Notes: a model not told the origin generated them from the sequence alone. A stretch of DNA of 64,000 nucleotides from Coix lacryma-jobi var. lacryma-jobi (GCA_009763385.1 CM019831.1:19804080-19868079); one strand, 5' to 3'. Positions 23,990 through 35,283 are shown, counted from the stretch's first letter. Made by a program: numbers and translations.

Positions 23990-24600
23990 ATGGATAAAAC
24001 ATGGATTGAGAATGAGCCTAGGTACACACAAGAACTATATCTTAACTACTTAGGGTTCATGTAGTTAACATGGAATTTACATAATGAATCTCATGTAGGC
24101 ACACCAAGGCATATATACAAGGTGTGAATGGCTTCATAGCTTATGCTTTTAAAAATTCAGCGATAGGAAACAAGATATTATGCCCTTGCAGAAAGTGTGC
24201 TAACTCATTTGGAGAGAGGCGTGTGATGTACGGGAACACTTGATATGTGATGGCTTTTTAAAGGGGTACACAACATGGATCTTCCATGGAGAAGCTAGTT
24301 CATCTGATGTGAATTCTAGGAATAGTGATGGTGATGTCCCTATTGAAGAGGCCGAAGATGATGAGATATCTGAATTGCTTAGGGACCTAGCTCGTGGTCT
24401 AGATGATGGAGGGGATTTGAAGATGACAGTTCTGATGTGCAGCCTAGTGATGACCTAATAGCCCTCCAAAAGCTAGTAGAAGCCAATAGCCTAGAGCTAT
24501 ACCTGACTTGCAAAAAATATAAGAAACTGCGCTTCTTGATTAGATTGTCGAAAGACTCTCACAGTATGGTTCTAACTCCAGACAACAAATGGTAAGTTAC
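23990..24600 (+). pseudogene. Remnant of TNPD-type transposase N-terminus (CACTA-2)
   Basis: The ATG at 23990 opens MDKTWIENEPRYTQELY. After an in-frame stop and a probable intron or insertion, a second stretch reads TKAYIQGVNGFIAYAF, NKILCPCRKCANSF and, after a frame change near 24205, EHLICDGFLKGYTTWIFHGE. This is the Transposase-associated domain with its CPCRKC cluster. Later text (SELLRDLARGLDDGGD, then ALQKLVEANSLELY...KLRFLIRL) matches the linker normally found before Transposase_21. That catalytic core is absent, so only the first part of the gene survives. Confidence 0.78.
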
Positions 24601-24989
24601 TTCAAAATGCCTTTTCACAACATGCTGTTAGACTGATGCATTCACTCTTCTACTGTACATGTAACATGAATGGTAGAAACAATACTTGATGTTGTTAGAC
24701 TGACACATTCACTCTCTAGGCAAAGGTAGCTGACATTGTAGGGTATTTTATCGTCCAAAACCAATCATCCACAAGCTTGACTATGGAAGTTTGATTAATT
24801 AAAAAGCTGCTGGTGGTGGGAAAAATAATCATCCACAAGCTGCTGGTGGGAAAATTACATTTAATTGCAGCCACAAGAATGGTGGGAAAATATGATTAAA
24901 TTTTGGTTATCAAATTTATAGCAATGAACTGGAGAGGTGGAAAAAAATATCTACAATATGTTCAATCTGATCTTCCTATGCTTGATGTA

Positions 24990-25700
24990 GAGCCCAAGAT
25001 CTGAGAAAGTTGGTGAGGCCAATCAGCATCATCAAGGTGAAGGATATGACTATGCAGAGGAAGACAACTACGATGAGGAACATGATGAACAGCAAGCTGC
25101 AGCCCCTACAGCCTCGCCTACCATGAATGTTACAATATCACCAAGGAATGATGACCAACACTTTTCACATGATGCACTTGTAATCTTCTCAACCTCTCAT
25201 GCAAATTTTATATTTGTGATTTAATAGCTGCTGAATCTCTCATACTTGTGATTTAATCTTCTCAACCTAATGCAATGTTAGCTGTTATCCATTTCTCATA
25301 AATTCATCATCCTTCAGGCTGGAAAAGAGGTCATCCTATTTGCCATGTCGAGTAACGAAAAAGTGGCCAAGGCAACTGTCGTTTCTGTTAATCCAAACAA
25401 TAAACTAGCGGGTGTGGCTCTTGTAACTAAATTTGTGAAGTGATTGTGAATTTTGTCTTTCGACGTGAAACATTAGTGCCACACCCTTATGCTCAAATCA
25501 AGACTCTAGGGGATGCTATAAAGATGCAGGTTGCCTGGCCATTTAATCGAGTAATGTCCACTTGATTCGATTCCTTTTTTATATGTCGTGAGTGTATCTA
25601 CAGTTCCTAATTGTGATACTTTTGATAGCTGAAGGTCTGTAGTCAGCAACCAAGAACTCAGGGTGTTGCTGGTTCTTCACAGAGATCTTCTCAAGGTGCT
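24990..25700 (+). pseudogene. Remnant of TNPA-like (Ptta/En/Spm) protein, C-terminal part
   Basis: An acidic stretch (about 25040-25090, AEEDNYDEEHDEQQAA) is followed by a likely intron ending in CAG at 25317. The next exon reads AGKEVILFAMSSNEKVAKAT and VVSVNPNNKLAGVAL, then, after a frame change near 25440, TLVPHPYAQIKTLGDAIKMQ and VAWPF. The pattern (protective start, 'VAKATVVSVNP', 'IKTLGDAI...WP') resembles the conserved domain of plant En/Spm TNPA-like proteins. The N-terminal part and the stop are not clear. Confidence 0.65.
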
Positions 25701-26954
25701 CTCATTTCTCAAAGATCTTCTCAAGGTATCGGCTCGCTGCTCCTTAATTAGGTCATGTTCCTTCCTCCATAGCCTATTTGGTCTAGACATGTGACTTGAT
25801 TTTTCAGTTTGGACAAGATACCTACTAGACTCAGGGTAACAACCGAATTGAAATGTAGTGGTCAGATATGTGGTAAAGTTTCTAGGATCAACACTCAAAA
25901 TTGAAGCTACGTTATTAATTTTACTGTGCTCATTGACAGACCAAATGCCATTAACTAGCAGCAGGACGCTGCAACAAATTTCGGCCATCAGTACAGAACT
26001 TGTTTCCTGTTACATTTAGCTTGATAATTCTTCACATGTTACATTCAGCCATACCTAAAATCAGTAGAAAGGATGTATATTATACTGTACATATTTGTCA
26101 ATATGTTGTATGTGCTGGCTTGCTGCGTCTAGTAGGTTTATATGATAATCTAATACAAGAAGCTAAATCCTAGATGATTGAATTGATGGCTCAATATATA
26201 ATGTTATATGTAGAAGCTTGCTAAAGCCTGGGACCAGTTCTGTAACAAATTTGAGCCTACTTCAGCCTGGTCCTTGTGACATCTAGGATATGTATGTGCT
26301 TCAGTCTGCTTGACCCATGTCATTTTTTGTTTACAAATTTCATGATAAATCCTAGACCAAGTATACATACTGTATATAATGTTTTATATCTGTTGTGCCA
26401 TACTATGAAATACCATCAACATGCCCTAACTAGATTGCTTACTCTAGGTGATGCAGGATCATCTCAGAGACACTAGGCGGTGCAGCTTTTGCCAAGAAGG
26501 GCGCTTACAACAAATTTGTTGCAGGATCATCTATGGGGTTGTTGCTAGCGACTTGTTGATAGAAAGCCATTGAATTATCTTTGAATGCTTTTGGACTACG
26601 GTCTAGTAGTTTTAGTTAATTGGTGGACTCAAACCTATCTTTTGATCATGGTGGGATCACTTTTGGATGATGGCTTTTCACTCAACAAGAAAATAATGCA
26701 TGTTGTAAAACCTGATGACTTAGCTACATTTGTATTTAGCTACTATATATATATATGTTGTATGTGTTGCCTTCATGGCAAGAAGCTTAATCTAGTGGCA
26801 TGATTATATATTGTACTCATTTGATATGGATGAATGAGAGTATGATTAATGCCATTTGTGTATGCCATTGAATACTGTATTGGTTCTGAATGTGGTTCAA
26901 TTTTAAATGTGATAATGCCATTTGATGTGGATTATTTTTTTTTACATATTCAAT

Positions 26955-27222
26955 TGAGCTTGACTGACTATCAGTTGCTAAAAGTTCTTACTGCGATGAA
27001 CTGTCCGTGGCTAAAAGTTCTAACACACGGTCCGTTGCTGAAAACTGAAGCGATGGACAGTCTGTTGCTAAAGATGAAGTCAGTCGCTGTACATATACAA
27101 CCACGGCTTCAATAGCAACTGCTAGGGTCCGTTGCTATAACTTTCAACAACGGACCGTCGGTCGCTGTAGACCCCTTACAACAACTTTAAGTCGGTCGCT
27201 GATTAAGGGTTGTGGTGTAGTG
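26955..27222. repeat. 3' subterminal repeat block of CACTA-2
   Basis: Repeated 'gtccgttgctaaaagttct' units and the related 'cagtcgctgta' and 'ggtcgctgattaaggg' words run into the right TIR. Nearly the same order is seen again at 28620-28886. Confidence 0.85.
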
Positions 27223-27225
27223 GTT

Positions 27226-28886
27226 TTAGCTCCATCACTGGGATTTTACTGTTGTAGCAAGGCTTGTAGCCTTGTAGTTGGTTGTTGTACCACTCTGTGT
27301 CCTGAATGGACTCAAAACTGAACAAAAACCTTCAATTTTTGGTAAACACGATTGGGTCCTCACAACACAGAGATATGCAACAATATACAGTTTGAGAAAC
27401 CTATTTTCATTACACAGGACAATAATATAACATGGAACTAATCTTAGAAACTCATATAATAATGTAACGATGCCATGAAATTAATTACTTTCATGATCAT
27501 GCTCGAACACATGTTTTCATTAAAGTACGTGTTAGAATAAATTTTCTGTAAATTAGTCAAATAACTTTTTTTCATAGCCAAGCAAACTCCAAATAATATT
27601 GATAAGACTCAGCCATTTGTCATTTAGTTAGCCAATTGATTTCAACAACCATACCATGAAATGAATTAATTACAAGCTGTTGTATGACACTCATTCGAAC
27701 GATTGGTTCTGAAACCATGTTTTATAGGTTTTGCAAAACAATCATGACAAAACCAAAGCCAGCTCCGAAGCCACAGACTCCGCCACCACAGACTCCACTG
27801 CCACAGCCTGAAACCCAATCACCTGAGCCTCAAACACCAGAGCAGCAACAAAGCGGGTCTGGTGCAGCAGGTGAGCTGGCAGAGCAGCAACAACGCTTGT
27901 ATTTTTCATTGCAGATCGACAGCAGCAGGTAATTGAATTCTTCAGAGCAGCAGTGCGCTTGGCAAGCAGCACGACATTGTCCATGTGTGAAACTCATCCT
28001 TTCATAACAGTTAATGCATACGTGCACAGTTCAGTTTATTTTTGCTACAAGTGCAGCAGTTCAGTGCAACCAGCAGTTGCTTACTGATTGTTTTTTTCTT
28101 AACTTACCAGAAACGATATGATAAAGTTGATGCAGAGAACAAACTGAATGTTTGAATAATCTCAGGTTCTTTTCTTCAATTCTTCCTCTCCATTTTCCCA
28201 TGAGCTGAGAAAGTAAATTGTCTTTACATAGATGTACATTAATCAATTCTTGCACATTCTTGTGTATCACAAGGTAGTAATACTGTTCTCTTTTTTAGGT
28301 CTTCTAATGTGGCATCAGAAGAGGACTTGAACCTATCTTCTGGTCAGTGTTGGATAGCTTTTGGCTGATGGCATTTGCTCAATAGGAAAACAATGCTTGA
28401 TGTACAACCTAATGACTTAGCTAGATTTTTTATTCAACTACTGCTTGTATCTTGTCCTGATGGCAAGAAGCTTAAGGTAATGACATGATTATATATTTAT
28501 TCATTTGTATTTGATATGAAGAAGAATATGATTTGTGCATGTCATTCACTATTGTATTGGTTGTGAATGTGGTCTAGTTTTAAATATAGTTGGATTATTT
28601 TTTTTAAAGTTATTTAATTGAGCTTGATGGACTATCCGTTGCTAAAAGTTCTTACTGCAATGGACTGTCCGTTGTTAAAAGTTCTAACAGGTTGTCGGTT
28701 GCTGAATTCTGGGGCGACGGATGGTCCGTCGCTAAAGATGAAGTCTGTCGCTGTACATATACAACGACGGCTTCAACAGCAACTGCTAGGGTCCGTCGCT
28801 ATAACTTTTAGCTACGGACCATCCAGTGTTGTACACCCCTTACAGCAACATCAAGTCAGTCGCTGATTAAGGGTTGTGGTATAGTG
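27226..28886. mobile_element. Second, left-truncated copy of the CACTA-2-type 3' region
   Basis: From about 28300 to 28886 the sequence parallels 26590-27222, including 'gatgacttagcta'-like text, 'atggcaagaagcttaa', the 'gttgctaaaagttct' repeats and the right terminus with GTATAGTG at 28879-28886. The single change GTAGTG to ATAGTG lies in the penultimate region of the TIR. No left terminus was found between 27226 and 28300, so the copy is truncated or rearranged. 27740-27930 encodes a Pro/Gln-rich run (PKPQTPPPQTPLPQ) of unknown origin. Confidence 0.7.
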
Positions 28887-29499
28887 TGGTGTTACAACAA
28901 CCAACGTATTTTCATCTAGTGATGGTTGATGCTCGTCTAATTTTCTTTGCGCATTAGTATAATGTTTGGTTATTGGCACATTTTCCTTTTCATATGTTGT
29001 GGTGTTCATTTTTTTGTTGTTTCAAATTTGTGTCGTCAAGGTCTAGCAGAAGGCCGGTCCGTGCCTCGAAGGTTGAACGGTTTTTGTGCCTACAGGAGGT
29101 GTCCAGTTAGCTACCGTGTTGTGGGTCTAACGACTGGGATCAGTGCTAGAGTGTCGCTATTAGTCCCACCGTGTCGAAAGGTTTGGTAACTGGCATCTTT
29201 GACTACAAGAAATTTAGACTTCTGTGATGATTTTTAGAATTATGGCGCGCAGATATGGACCATTTGGCTAGTAATGGAGGATTGCAATGGGAGCAGCTCC
29301 TCGATACGTGTGGCTCCTTGATCCCCCATTGAAGATACCAAGGAAATATTTTAATCTTGAAAGAAAGCTTCAACGTCTAGATGGACTTATTTGTGAATGA
29401 GGAATATTGACTTCATCAAATACTGATACACTGACCGAACCGAGAAATGACCATTTTTATTTAGGTCCAAGTGAAGAAGCTCTGCCATTGGAAAGCTGG
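28887..29499. other. Unassigned intergenic DNA
   Basis: 28887-28910 matches 8762-8785 exactly. Nothing else was recognised. A short frame at 28947-29189 has no identifiable motif. Confidence 0.4.
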
Positions 29500-30065
29500 G
29501 TATTAGTTATTTTAGCATCAACCCAAACAGTCAATCTATCCCCAACTAATAAAGCTTTTCAAAAAAGAAATATTTAGTGGCACCTGATTCATAAAAATAC
29601 CCACAGTATAATTTGCGTATTATACAGGCTAGAAATTTGCTATACGAGGCTTATGACAACCCATATGTACTCCCAAAATCTGTTTTGTGTACCATTTCTT
29701 ATTTTAAAATTTCCACACCCTGAAATCATCCCTAACCTTTCAAGGATCATTCCAAAATACGAATAATTAGGTTTAACTTCAACCTACGATAAACATATTT
29801 TGTAACTAGATATTTATTTGTATCCAACGTCTGCCAGGTGCTGTCTTCTTTGAGTAGCATAAATAACCAAATACTAAGAGGCATTTATTTTTATGGATCC
29901 ACATGCATTGAAGTCCATGAAGAATAATTATGGAAAGTCTACTTTCGAAATAAAATATTGCCTGAGCAGCGAATGTACACTAATTATGGTCATTATGTAG
30001 TGTCTAGTAATTGATCATCAGCTCATAATTTTTGAGACATATCACAAAGCATATACTATATAGCC

Positions 30066-30075
30066 TATATATAAA
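30066..30075 (+). promoter_or_regulatory. Candidate TATA box, copy A
   Basis: TATATATAAA sits in otherwise mixed sequence and is conserved in the second copy at 32065-32074. A short hairpin (30092-30100 with 30113-30121) follows. The ATG at 30180 is 105 bases downstream, a plausible promoter-to-start distance. Transcription is inferred, not shown. Confidence 0.4.
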
Positions 30076-30179
30076 CGGGTGCAGTCGGTTCCTTGTTCTC
30101 GGAGGCGCTGGAGAGAACAAGTTTATTTGCTTAGGTATGTAGCCTTAGGAGGAGGATGATTGTAGGATTGGGCTGCATC

Positions 30180-30266
30180 ATGAAATTGGCAAAACATGTA
30201 CCACCGATACACCATACCATTGTCACCACAGTCCCAACTGTCACGGCCACTACGCCGCCTGCTTAG
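30180..30266 (+). CDS. Hypothetical 28-codon ORF, copy A
   Basis: The frame begins MKLAKHVPPIHHTIVTT and is Thr/Val/Pro-rich to its TAG at 30264. The same start, length and stop are kept in copy B (32178-32264), where most differences change the amino acid. I do not recognise the product. It has no signal peptide or membrane segment. The opposite strand is also open over much of this interval in both copies, so direction is uncertain. It could be a chance frame inside a non-coding transcript or promoter remnant. Confidence 0.25.
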   Translation: MKLAKHVPPIHHTIVTTVPTVTATTPPA

Positions 30267-30930
30267 AGCCGAGATCCTGCTGACAATTTCACGACAACAG
30301 CAGGCTGCCTTCTCCGATCCAATCTCTCATGGTACTAATTTGGAGTAGAGCTCCCACCAACTGCACCATGGCTCACCGAGATACGAGTGGGACCCACACA
30401 TAGCTCACGTACATCCCATATCTGCCGTGAATTAGTCAATCCGTACACGGAGTGGCATCCACGCATATCTACAATTGTCAAAACTAGTTGTGCAGCTCTC
30501 AGCATTACCAACTTAAAATAGCCGCCAGAAGCAATAAAATTACACGGCAGCATATAGTAGTGCCTGCTCAACTAGGTCCGTGTGAACAAAGAGGGATGCA
30601 AAGTGGTTAACTCTCGGTTTATGTCAAAACATTGGAAATAATAGTTGCACTAGCGTTGGTGTATTTTTTATTTAAACAACTTGCAGTGTAATAATGCCAC
30701 ATAACTTCTTCTGATTCAATGCAACCAAATACCAATACCATGAAGATCGCCATTCCACATTCGACTGCTGTGCATTGAATGGATATTCACAACAGCTGTG
30801 ATGTATATTCTGCACAGCCTGACATATGGTGAGATGATGTAATCAAGGATCCTAGAAATCATCAAAGCAAAGCACTATATGCAGACATCATCCAACAAAC
30901 AGCTTTTGCACCCATATAGGTTGTGGAAGC

Positions 30931-31234
30931 AAAAAGACCAAGTAGAAGAGTTTGTGTATAACCAGAGCGCTAGGTTTGGACCCAAAGTCCACTACAATTT
31001 CATGGGTGGAAAGGCTACAATTATGCCACTAAGGAAGTAAGAGGCGCCCAAGCCCCAAGGGCGTCGCTGTCGATAGCACAGATAAGTTGCGTACGGCATT
31101 AGGCTAAGGTCCCTTGCAGCCTGAAATGTAGGATACCTTCTCAGAAGTAGGAAGACGTCCGAGGCCTAACAAGAACGGTGTCTTCTCTGAAACAGAACCA
31201 TGGTGCTCCAATTAATGGTACGACCATAATGCAT
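30931..31234. other. Spacer between duplication A copies
   Basis: 'gaggcgcccaagccccaagg' and following GC-richer text stands out from its AT-rich surroundings, but no source was recognised. No boundary repeats were found. Confidence 0.35.
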
Positions 31235-32064
31235 CCATACAACTTGATCAATCTATTCCCAAACTAAAGCTTTTCGAAAATGAAATATTTAGTGGCATCT
31301 GATTCATAAAATAGCCACAATACAATATTATTTGGACAATAGTATATTATATTGACTAGCTAGAAATTTGCTATACCAGGGCTTATTATGACTACCCTGT
31401 GTACTTCCAAAATCTGTTTTGTGTATCATTTCTTATTGTAAAATTTCCACATCCCCTAATAAATCATCCCTAACCTTTCAAAGACCATTCCAAAACACCA
31501 ATTATTAGGTTTAACTTCAACCTATGATAAACATTTTGTACCTAGATATTTATTTCTATCCAAGGTCTGCCAGGTGTCGTCTTCTTTGAGTAGCATAAAT
31601 AATCAAATCCTACTCCATACTCATAAAGTCATAAAGGAAGTCGTTTAGGACAGTGACACGGTCTCCAAAGCTTAACTTTCACTCCTTATTTCTATAAAAA
31701 AGTTATGGAAAAGTGACATATGTATACCTTTATGAAAGTAATTTTCAAGACGAATCTATTCATATAGTTGTTATATTTTCAAACTCAACGACTAAAAATT
31801 TATTGATGATTTATATTCCAATGTTTGACTTAAAATCTTGTCCAAAACGTCTTCCTTTACGAGTACAGAGGGAGTATTAAGAGGCATTTTTTTTTATGGA
31901 TCCACGGGCATTGAAGTCATCCATCATGAATGATTATGGAGAGTCTATTTTGGAAATAAAATATTTCCTGAGCAGCAATATACACTAATTATGATCATTC
32001 TGTTCTCTAGTAAGTACATCTGCATAATTTTAGAGAGATATCACAAAGCACATATTATATAGCC

Positions 32065-32074
32065 TATATATAAA
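32065..32074 (+). promoter_or_regulatory. Candidate TATA box, copy B
   Basis: It has the same TATATATAAA and surrounding 'tagcc' context as 30066-30075. The downstream hairpin is retained with one pair changed to G-U. Confidence 0.38.
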
Positions 32075-32177
32075 CACGGGTGTATAGTAGGTTCCTTGTT
32101 CTCAGAGGCACTAGAGAGAGAATAAGTTTGCTTAGGTAAGTAGCCTTAGGAGGATGATTGTAGGATTGGGCTGCATC

Positions 32178-32264
32178 ATGAAATTGGCAAAACATGTACC
32201 ACCGATACACCATACCATTGTCACCACAATCACAACTGTCACAGCCACTGCGCCGCCTGCTTAG
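32178..32264 (+). CDS. Hypothetical 28-codon ORF, copy B
   Basis: It has the same length as the copy A frame and an identical first 17 residues. Later positions differ at three residues, and one synonymous change was seen. The product is unrecognised. An 82-codon frame overlaps on the minus strand (32064-32312) and has a matching open stretch in copy A, so which strand, if either, is coding cannot be decided here. Confidence 0.25.
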   Translation: MKLAKHVPPIHHTIVTTITTVTATAPPA

Positions 32265-33133
32265 AGCCGAGATCCTGCTGAGAATTTCACTCCAACAGCC
32301 TGTGGGCTGCATTCTCCAATCCGATCTCCCATGCTACTAGTTTGGAGCCGAGCTCTCACCAGCTCCACCATGGCTAACGGAGATACGATCGAGTGGCACC
32401 CACACATAGCTCACATCTCATATCTGCCGTGAAGTAGTCAATCCGCACACTGGGCCGCATCCAAACATACCCCGCACATATCTACCATTTCAAGCAAGTG
32501 ATGGCTGATGCTCAGTCCTGCTTGCTGCACCGATTGCCACTCCATACATTGACGCGCGTTGTGAATGCCAGTTGTGCAGTTCTCAGAAGCAATGAAATAT
32601 TACACACGGAAAGAATTAATAATAATAAAAGCCACTACTCAAATACACAAACGGTACGTGCCTGCTCAAGTAGGTCTGTGTGGAGAAAGAGGGGATATGC
32701 AAAGTGGTTCACTCTCGGTTTGTACTAGCGTTGATGTATTGTTTTATTAAAGAATTGACTTGCAGTGTAATGCCCCACATAACTGCTTCCTTCTGATTCA
32801 ATGCAACCAATTAAATAGCTAGCAATACTATGAAGATCTCCACATATATTCCACATGCATTCGACACTGAATCGAGATTTCACATACAACAGCTGTGATG
32901 TATATTCTCTATATGGAGCAGCGCACATCTAGGAACCAATCGCTGTTCGCCAATACCCCTAGTATGGAGAGGAAGCCTCCTGGATGGGACCAATGGTCTC
33001 CATAGCCTGGCATATGGTGAGATGATGTAATTAATCAAGGATCCTAGAAATCGTCAAAGCAAAGACACTATTTGCAGACAACATCCAACAAATATAATAG
33101 CTTTTGCACGCATATATATCTATGCCGTGGAAG

Positions 33134-33787
33134 CATACACACACATGCAGCAGGAACACCTGTATCTTCCAACTTCCCACTCTCTGCTTCGCCGTTCACA
33201 CCTGATAACAAATGACGACCTATATGGAAAACGGCCAGCAGACACTGCAGAGATAGCTAGCTGTGGCCACACCTATTCACTAATCATGTTTCATTTTCTC
33301 TTCTGGTGACTAATTAGCGTCCACCTTGCAGAATCAATACATCTCTCGTACAAACTGTCGTTGACTCGATTCTTCCTCCTAAATTCATCTAAAATAATCA
33401 AACTCCATCCTCCACACAAGTTTCACAATTTTTAGACCTCATTTGAACCTATATGAAAATTAAATCGTCTGATAGTATATATCTAGCTGTGGCAACTGAT
33501 TGCATACATGGTCGCAGCCAGGAAGAGAACAGGAAGTCGAGGTTATAAAAGTTTAATGCAGTTGCAAATGTTTTTGTTTTCTTAAACATAAAACGGTTTA
33601 AGCGCTAATAAACACTACTCTGGTCAGCCTCTGGGTGTAAATTCAAATTGTCATGAAGGAGAGCAAGTGGTGCAAATATAAAAGTTTGCCCCCTTTTATA
33701 AACCATCCATAGTTGAATTTGCCAAAAAGAGACCACACATAATACATATGGCACCATGCTTTTTATAATGCACAGAGATATATACCA
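33134..33787. other. Unassigned intergenic DNA
   Basis: No gene, repeat boundary or RNA motif was recognised. The 60-codon frame at 33127-33309 has no known motif. Confidence 0.35.
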
Positions 33788-34385
33788 TTAATTAGATCGT
33801 TGATGGAAATTATTTTTCTGCTCCCAGATTCCATTGAGTCATGCCAGGGCCCCGCAAGTTGGATTATAGTGTTGCACAACAAAAACATAGATCGCAAGTA
33901 CACAGTAGCCTCAGTCATTCATCCATGTCATTAAATGGATTGTCATAAGTGTCCACTTTAACAAGCTAACATTACATTTGTGCTATCCCATTTAAGACAC
34001 TTCATATATTTAACTGTATTTCAATAATTATGGTAATATTTCTGAATATTACTAGAAAATTGACTTGCTCTCCATTAACCCTTTTACTCCTTAGGTTACA
34101 AGACCATTTACCAAAGGTGACAAATTAGTTAGCAATCACACACACACACATGGCATATTTCCGAATCATATATATATAGCAATATATATGCAGGTGTTCC
34201 CTATACCGAGCCTGTAGCTTCAGAAGTGAAAATTTTCCATATCATTCAATGCCTACTGAAAGTGTAGGATTGAGATGCATCAGGACATTCATCCAGTTGC
34301 ACGTTTATCTTTGCTGTCGCAGGTAGTAAAGACAATTGCTAAATAAACGTGCAGTATCCAATTTCTTAGAGCATGTGCATGGACT
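33788..34385. repeat. Local duplication B, first copy
   Basis: It is closely colinear with 36176-36825: 'gatggaaattatttttctgc', 'ccagggccccgcaagttgga', 'tgaatattactagaaaattg', 'ggtgttccctataccgagcc' and 'cgtgcagtatccaatt' occur in the same order. The two copies are more alike than those of duplication A. A shorter inverted relative lies at 56996-57240. Confidence 0.92.
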
Positions 34386-34589
34386 GGAATGGTTGGGAAC
34401 AGTTAGAAGCCATGCAGTTTCATACAGTTGACAAACTTGGTCTGGCTGTAGTGGAGATGATGGTCGCAACTCGCAACACGCTACATCACTTTTTCATCCT
34501 CTTCACTAAAGTTGTCTTGTCGTAGTCCTTTGATATCATGTTACTATATGTGTCATACGCAGACACATCCACAAAGGATAGGTGGCTCA

Positions 34590-35140
34590 CCTTTCTTCTG
34601 CAACATACCATTGATGTAATGCACACTAAAAAGAATGTTGTCGAGGAACTTTGGGCTACACTCATGGATATTCCTGATAAGTCCAAGGACAACCCGAAGG
34701 CTAGAGTGGACCTGGCAGCGTTATGCGATAGACCAAAGCAAGAGATGCAGCCTCCTAGAGGCGGCAAGACATGGAGAAGGCCTAAGGCTGATTTCATCTT
34801 GAGCAGAGACCAAAGGAGGAAAGTACTTCAATGGATGCAAACGTTAATGTTCCCTGATGGATATGCAGCGAATCTGAGGAGGGAAGTGAACTTATCTACT
34901 GTGCGAGTCTTAGGGATGAAGAGTCATGACTACCACATATGGATTGAGCGGCTTCTTCCGGCGATGGTTAGAGGCAATGTCCCAGAGCCTTTATGGCTAG
35001 TGCTGGCAGAGTTGACCTATTTCTTCCGCCAACTTTGTGCCAAGGAGTTGTCTCGGACCGTGGTTGATGACATAGAAAAAGCGGCACCTGTGTTGCTCTG
35101 TAAGTTAGAGAAGATCTTTCCACCCGGCATCTTCAATCCG
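34590..35140 (+). pseudogene. Isolated exon fragment of a TNPD-type CACTA transposase
   Basis: About 180 codons in one uninterrupted frame run from TIDVMHTKKNVVEELW through KSKDNPKARVDLAALCDRPK, FPDGYAANLRREVNLSTVRV, LGMKSHDYHIWIERLLPAMV and LAELTYFFRQLCAKELSRTV to LLCKLEKIFPPG. This matches the block at about 13650-14175 of CACTA-1 at most positions, with conservative differences, so it comes from a related but distinct element. Similarity stops abruptly on both sides and no TIR was found nearby. It cannot be a functional transposase without the rest of the core. Confidence 0.85.
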
Positions 35141-35168
35141 TAAAGGTTTGGAATAAAAACGAAAAAAT

Positions 35169-35241
35169 GTTGTGGCTGTGGAGATTCGAACTCAAGACCG
35201 CACAGTTAGCATTCACGTGTGTTACCAACTGAGCTACACTA
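35169..35241 (-). repeat. tRNA-like (SINE-like) A-box and B-box
   Basis: On the minus strand, TAGCTCAGTTGGT (35236-35224) resembles a pol III A box. GAGTTCGAATCTC (about 35194-35182) resembles a B box at a tRNA-like distance. A cloverleaf fails: the D-stem partner is missing and the acceptor stem does not pair. It is therefore more likely a tRNA-derived SINE head than a tRNA gene. T-rich sequence follows at the lower-coordinate side. SINE family and ends are unresolved. Confidence 0.5.
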
Positions 35242-35283
35242 CATATCTGACAGAATAGGATACTCCTTTTTAAATTGTGTCTA

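Larger units (their letters stand above)
19200..27222 (+). mobile_element. CACTA-2, deletion derivative carrying a nested LTR (8.0 kb)
   Basis: The left end CACTACACCACAACCCTTAA and the right end are inverted copies for about 30 bases with very few mismatches. GTT flanks both sides (19197-19199 and 27223-27225). The subterminal motif is 'gtccgttgctaaaagttct' and its variants, unlike CACTA-1. Coding remnants on the + strand are a transposase-associated domain (23990-24600) and a TNPA-like C-terminal domain (about 25000-25700). The Transposase_21 core is missing, so it cannot be autonomous. Without the nested LTR (19746-22582) and its duplicated GCAAC, the element would be about 5.2 kb. Confidence 0.92.
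29500..30930. repeat. Local duplication A, first copy
   Basis: The order of anchor strings 'aaagcttttc', 'atatttagtggca', 'gctagaaatttgctata', 'ccaaaatctgttttgtgta', 'atggatccac', 'tgaaattggcaaaacatgta', 'gagatcctgctga' and 'tgatgtatattct' is repeated at 31235-33133. Identity is moderate (frequent substitutions and indels), so the duplication is not recent. It includes the TATA box and 28-codon frame listed separately. Confidence 0.88.
31235..33133. repeat. Local duplication A, second copy
   Basis: It is colinear with 29500-30930. It is longer because of insertions, among them about 31615-31880, where 'aaaagtcataaaggaagtcg' begins a segment ending 'gagtacagagggagta', typical of a Stowaway/Tourist-like MITE tip, and an extra segment near 32935-33000. 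The candidate TATA box and small frame are retained. Confidence 0.85.

Noticed and set aside
35169..35241. Functional tRNA gene
   Set aside because: A and B boxes are present, but D-stem and acceptor pairing fail and no convincing anticodon loop forms.
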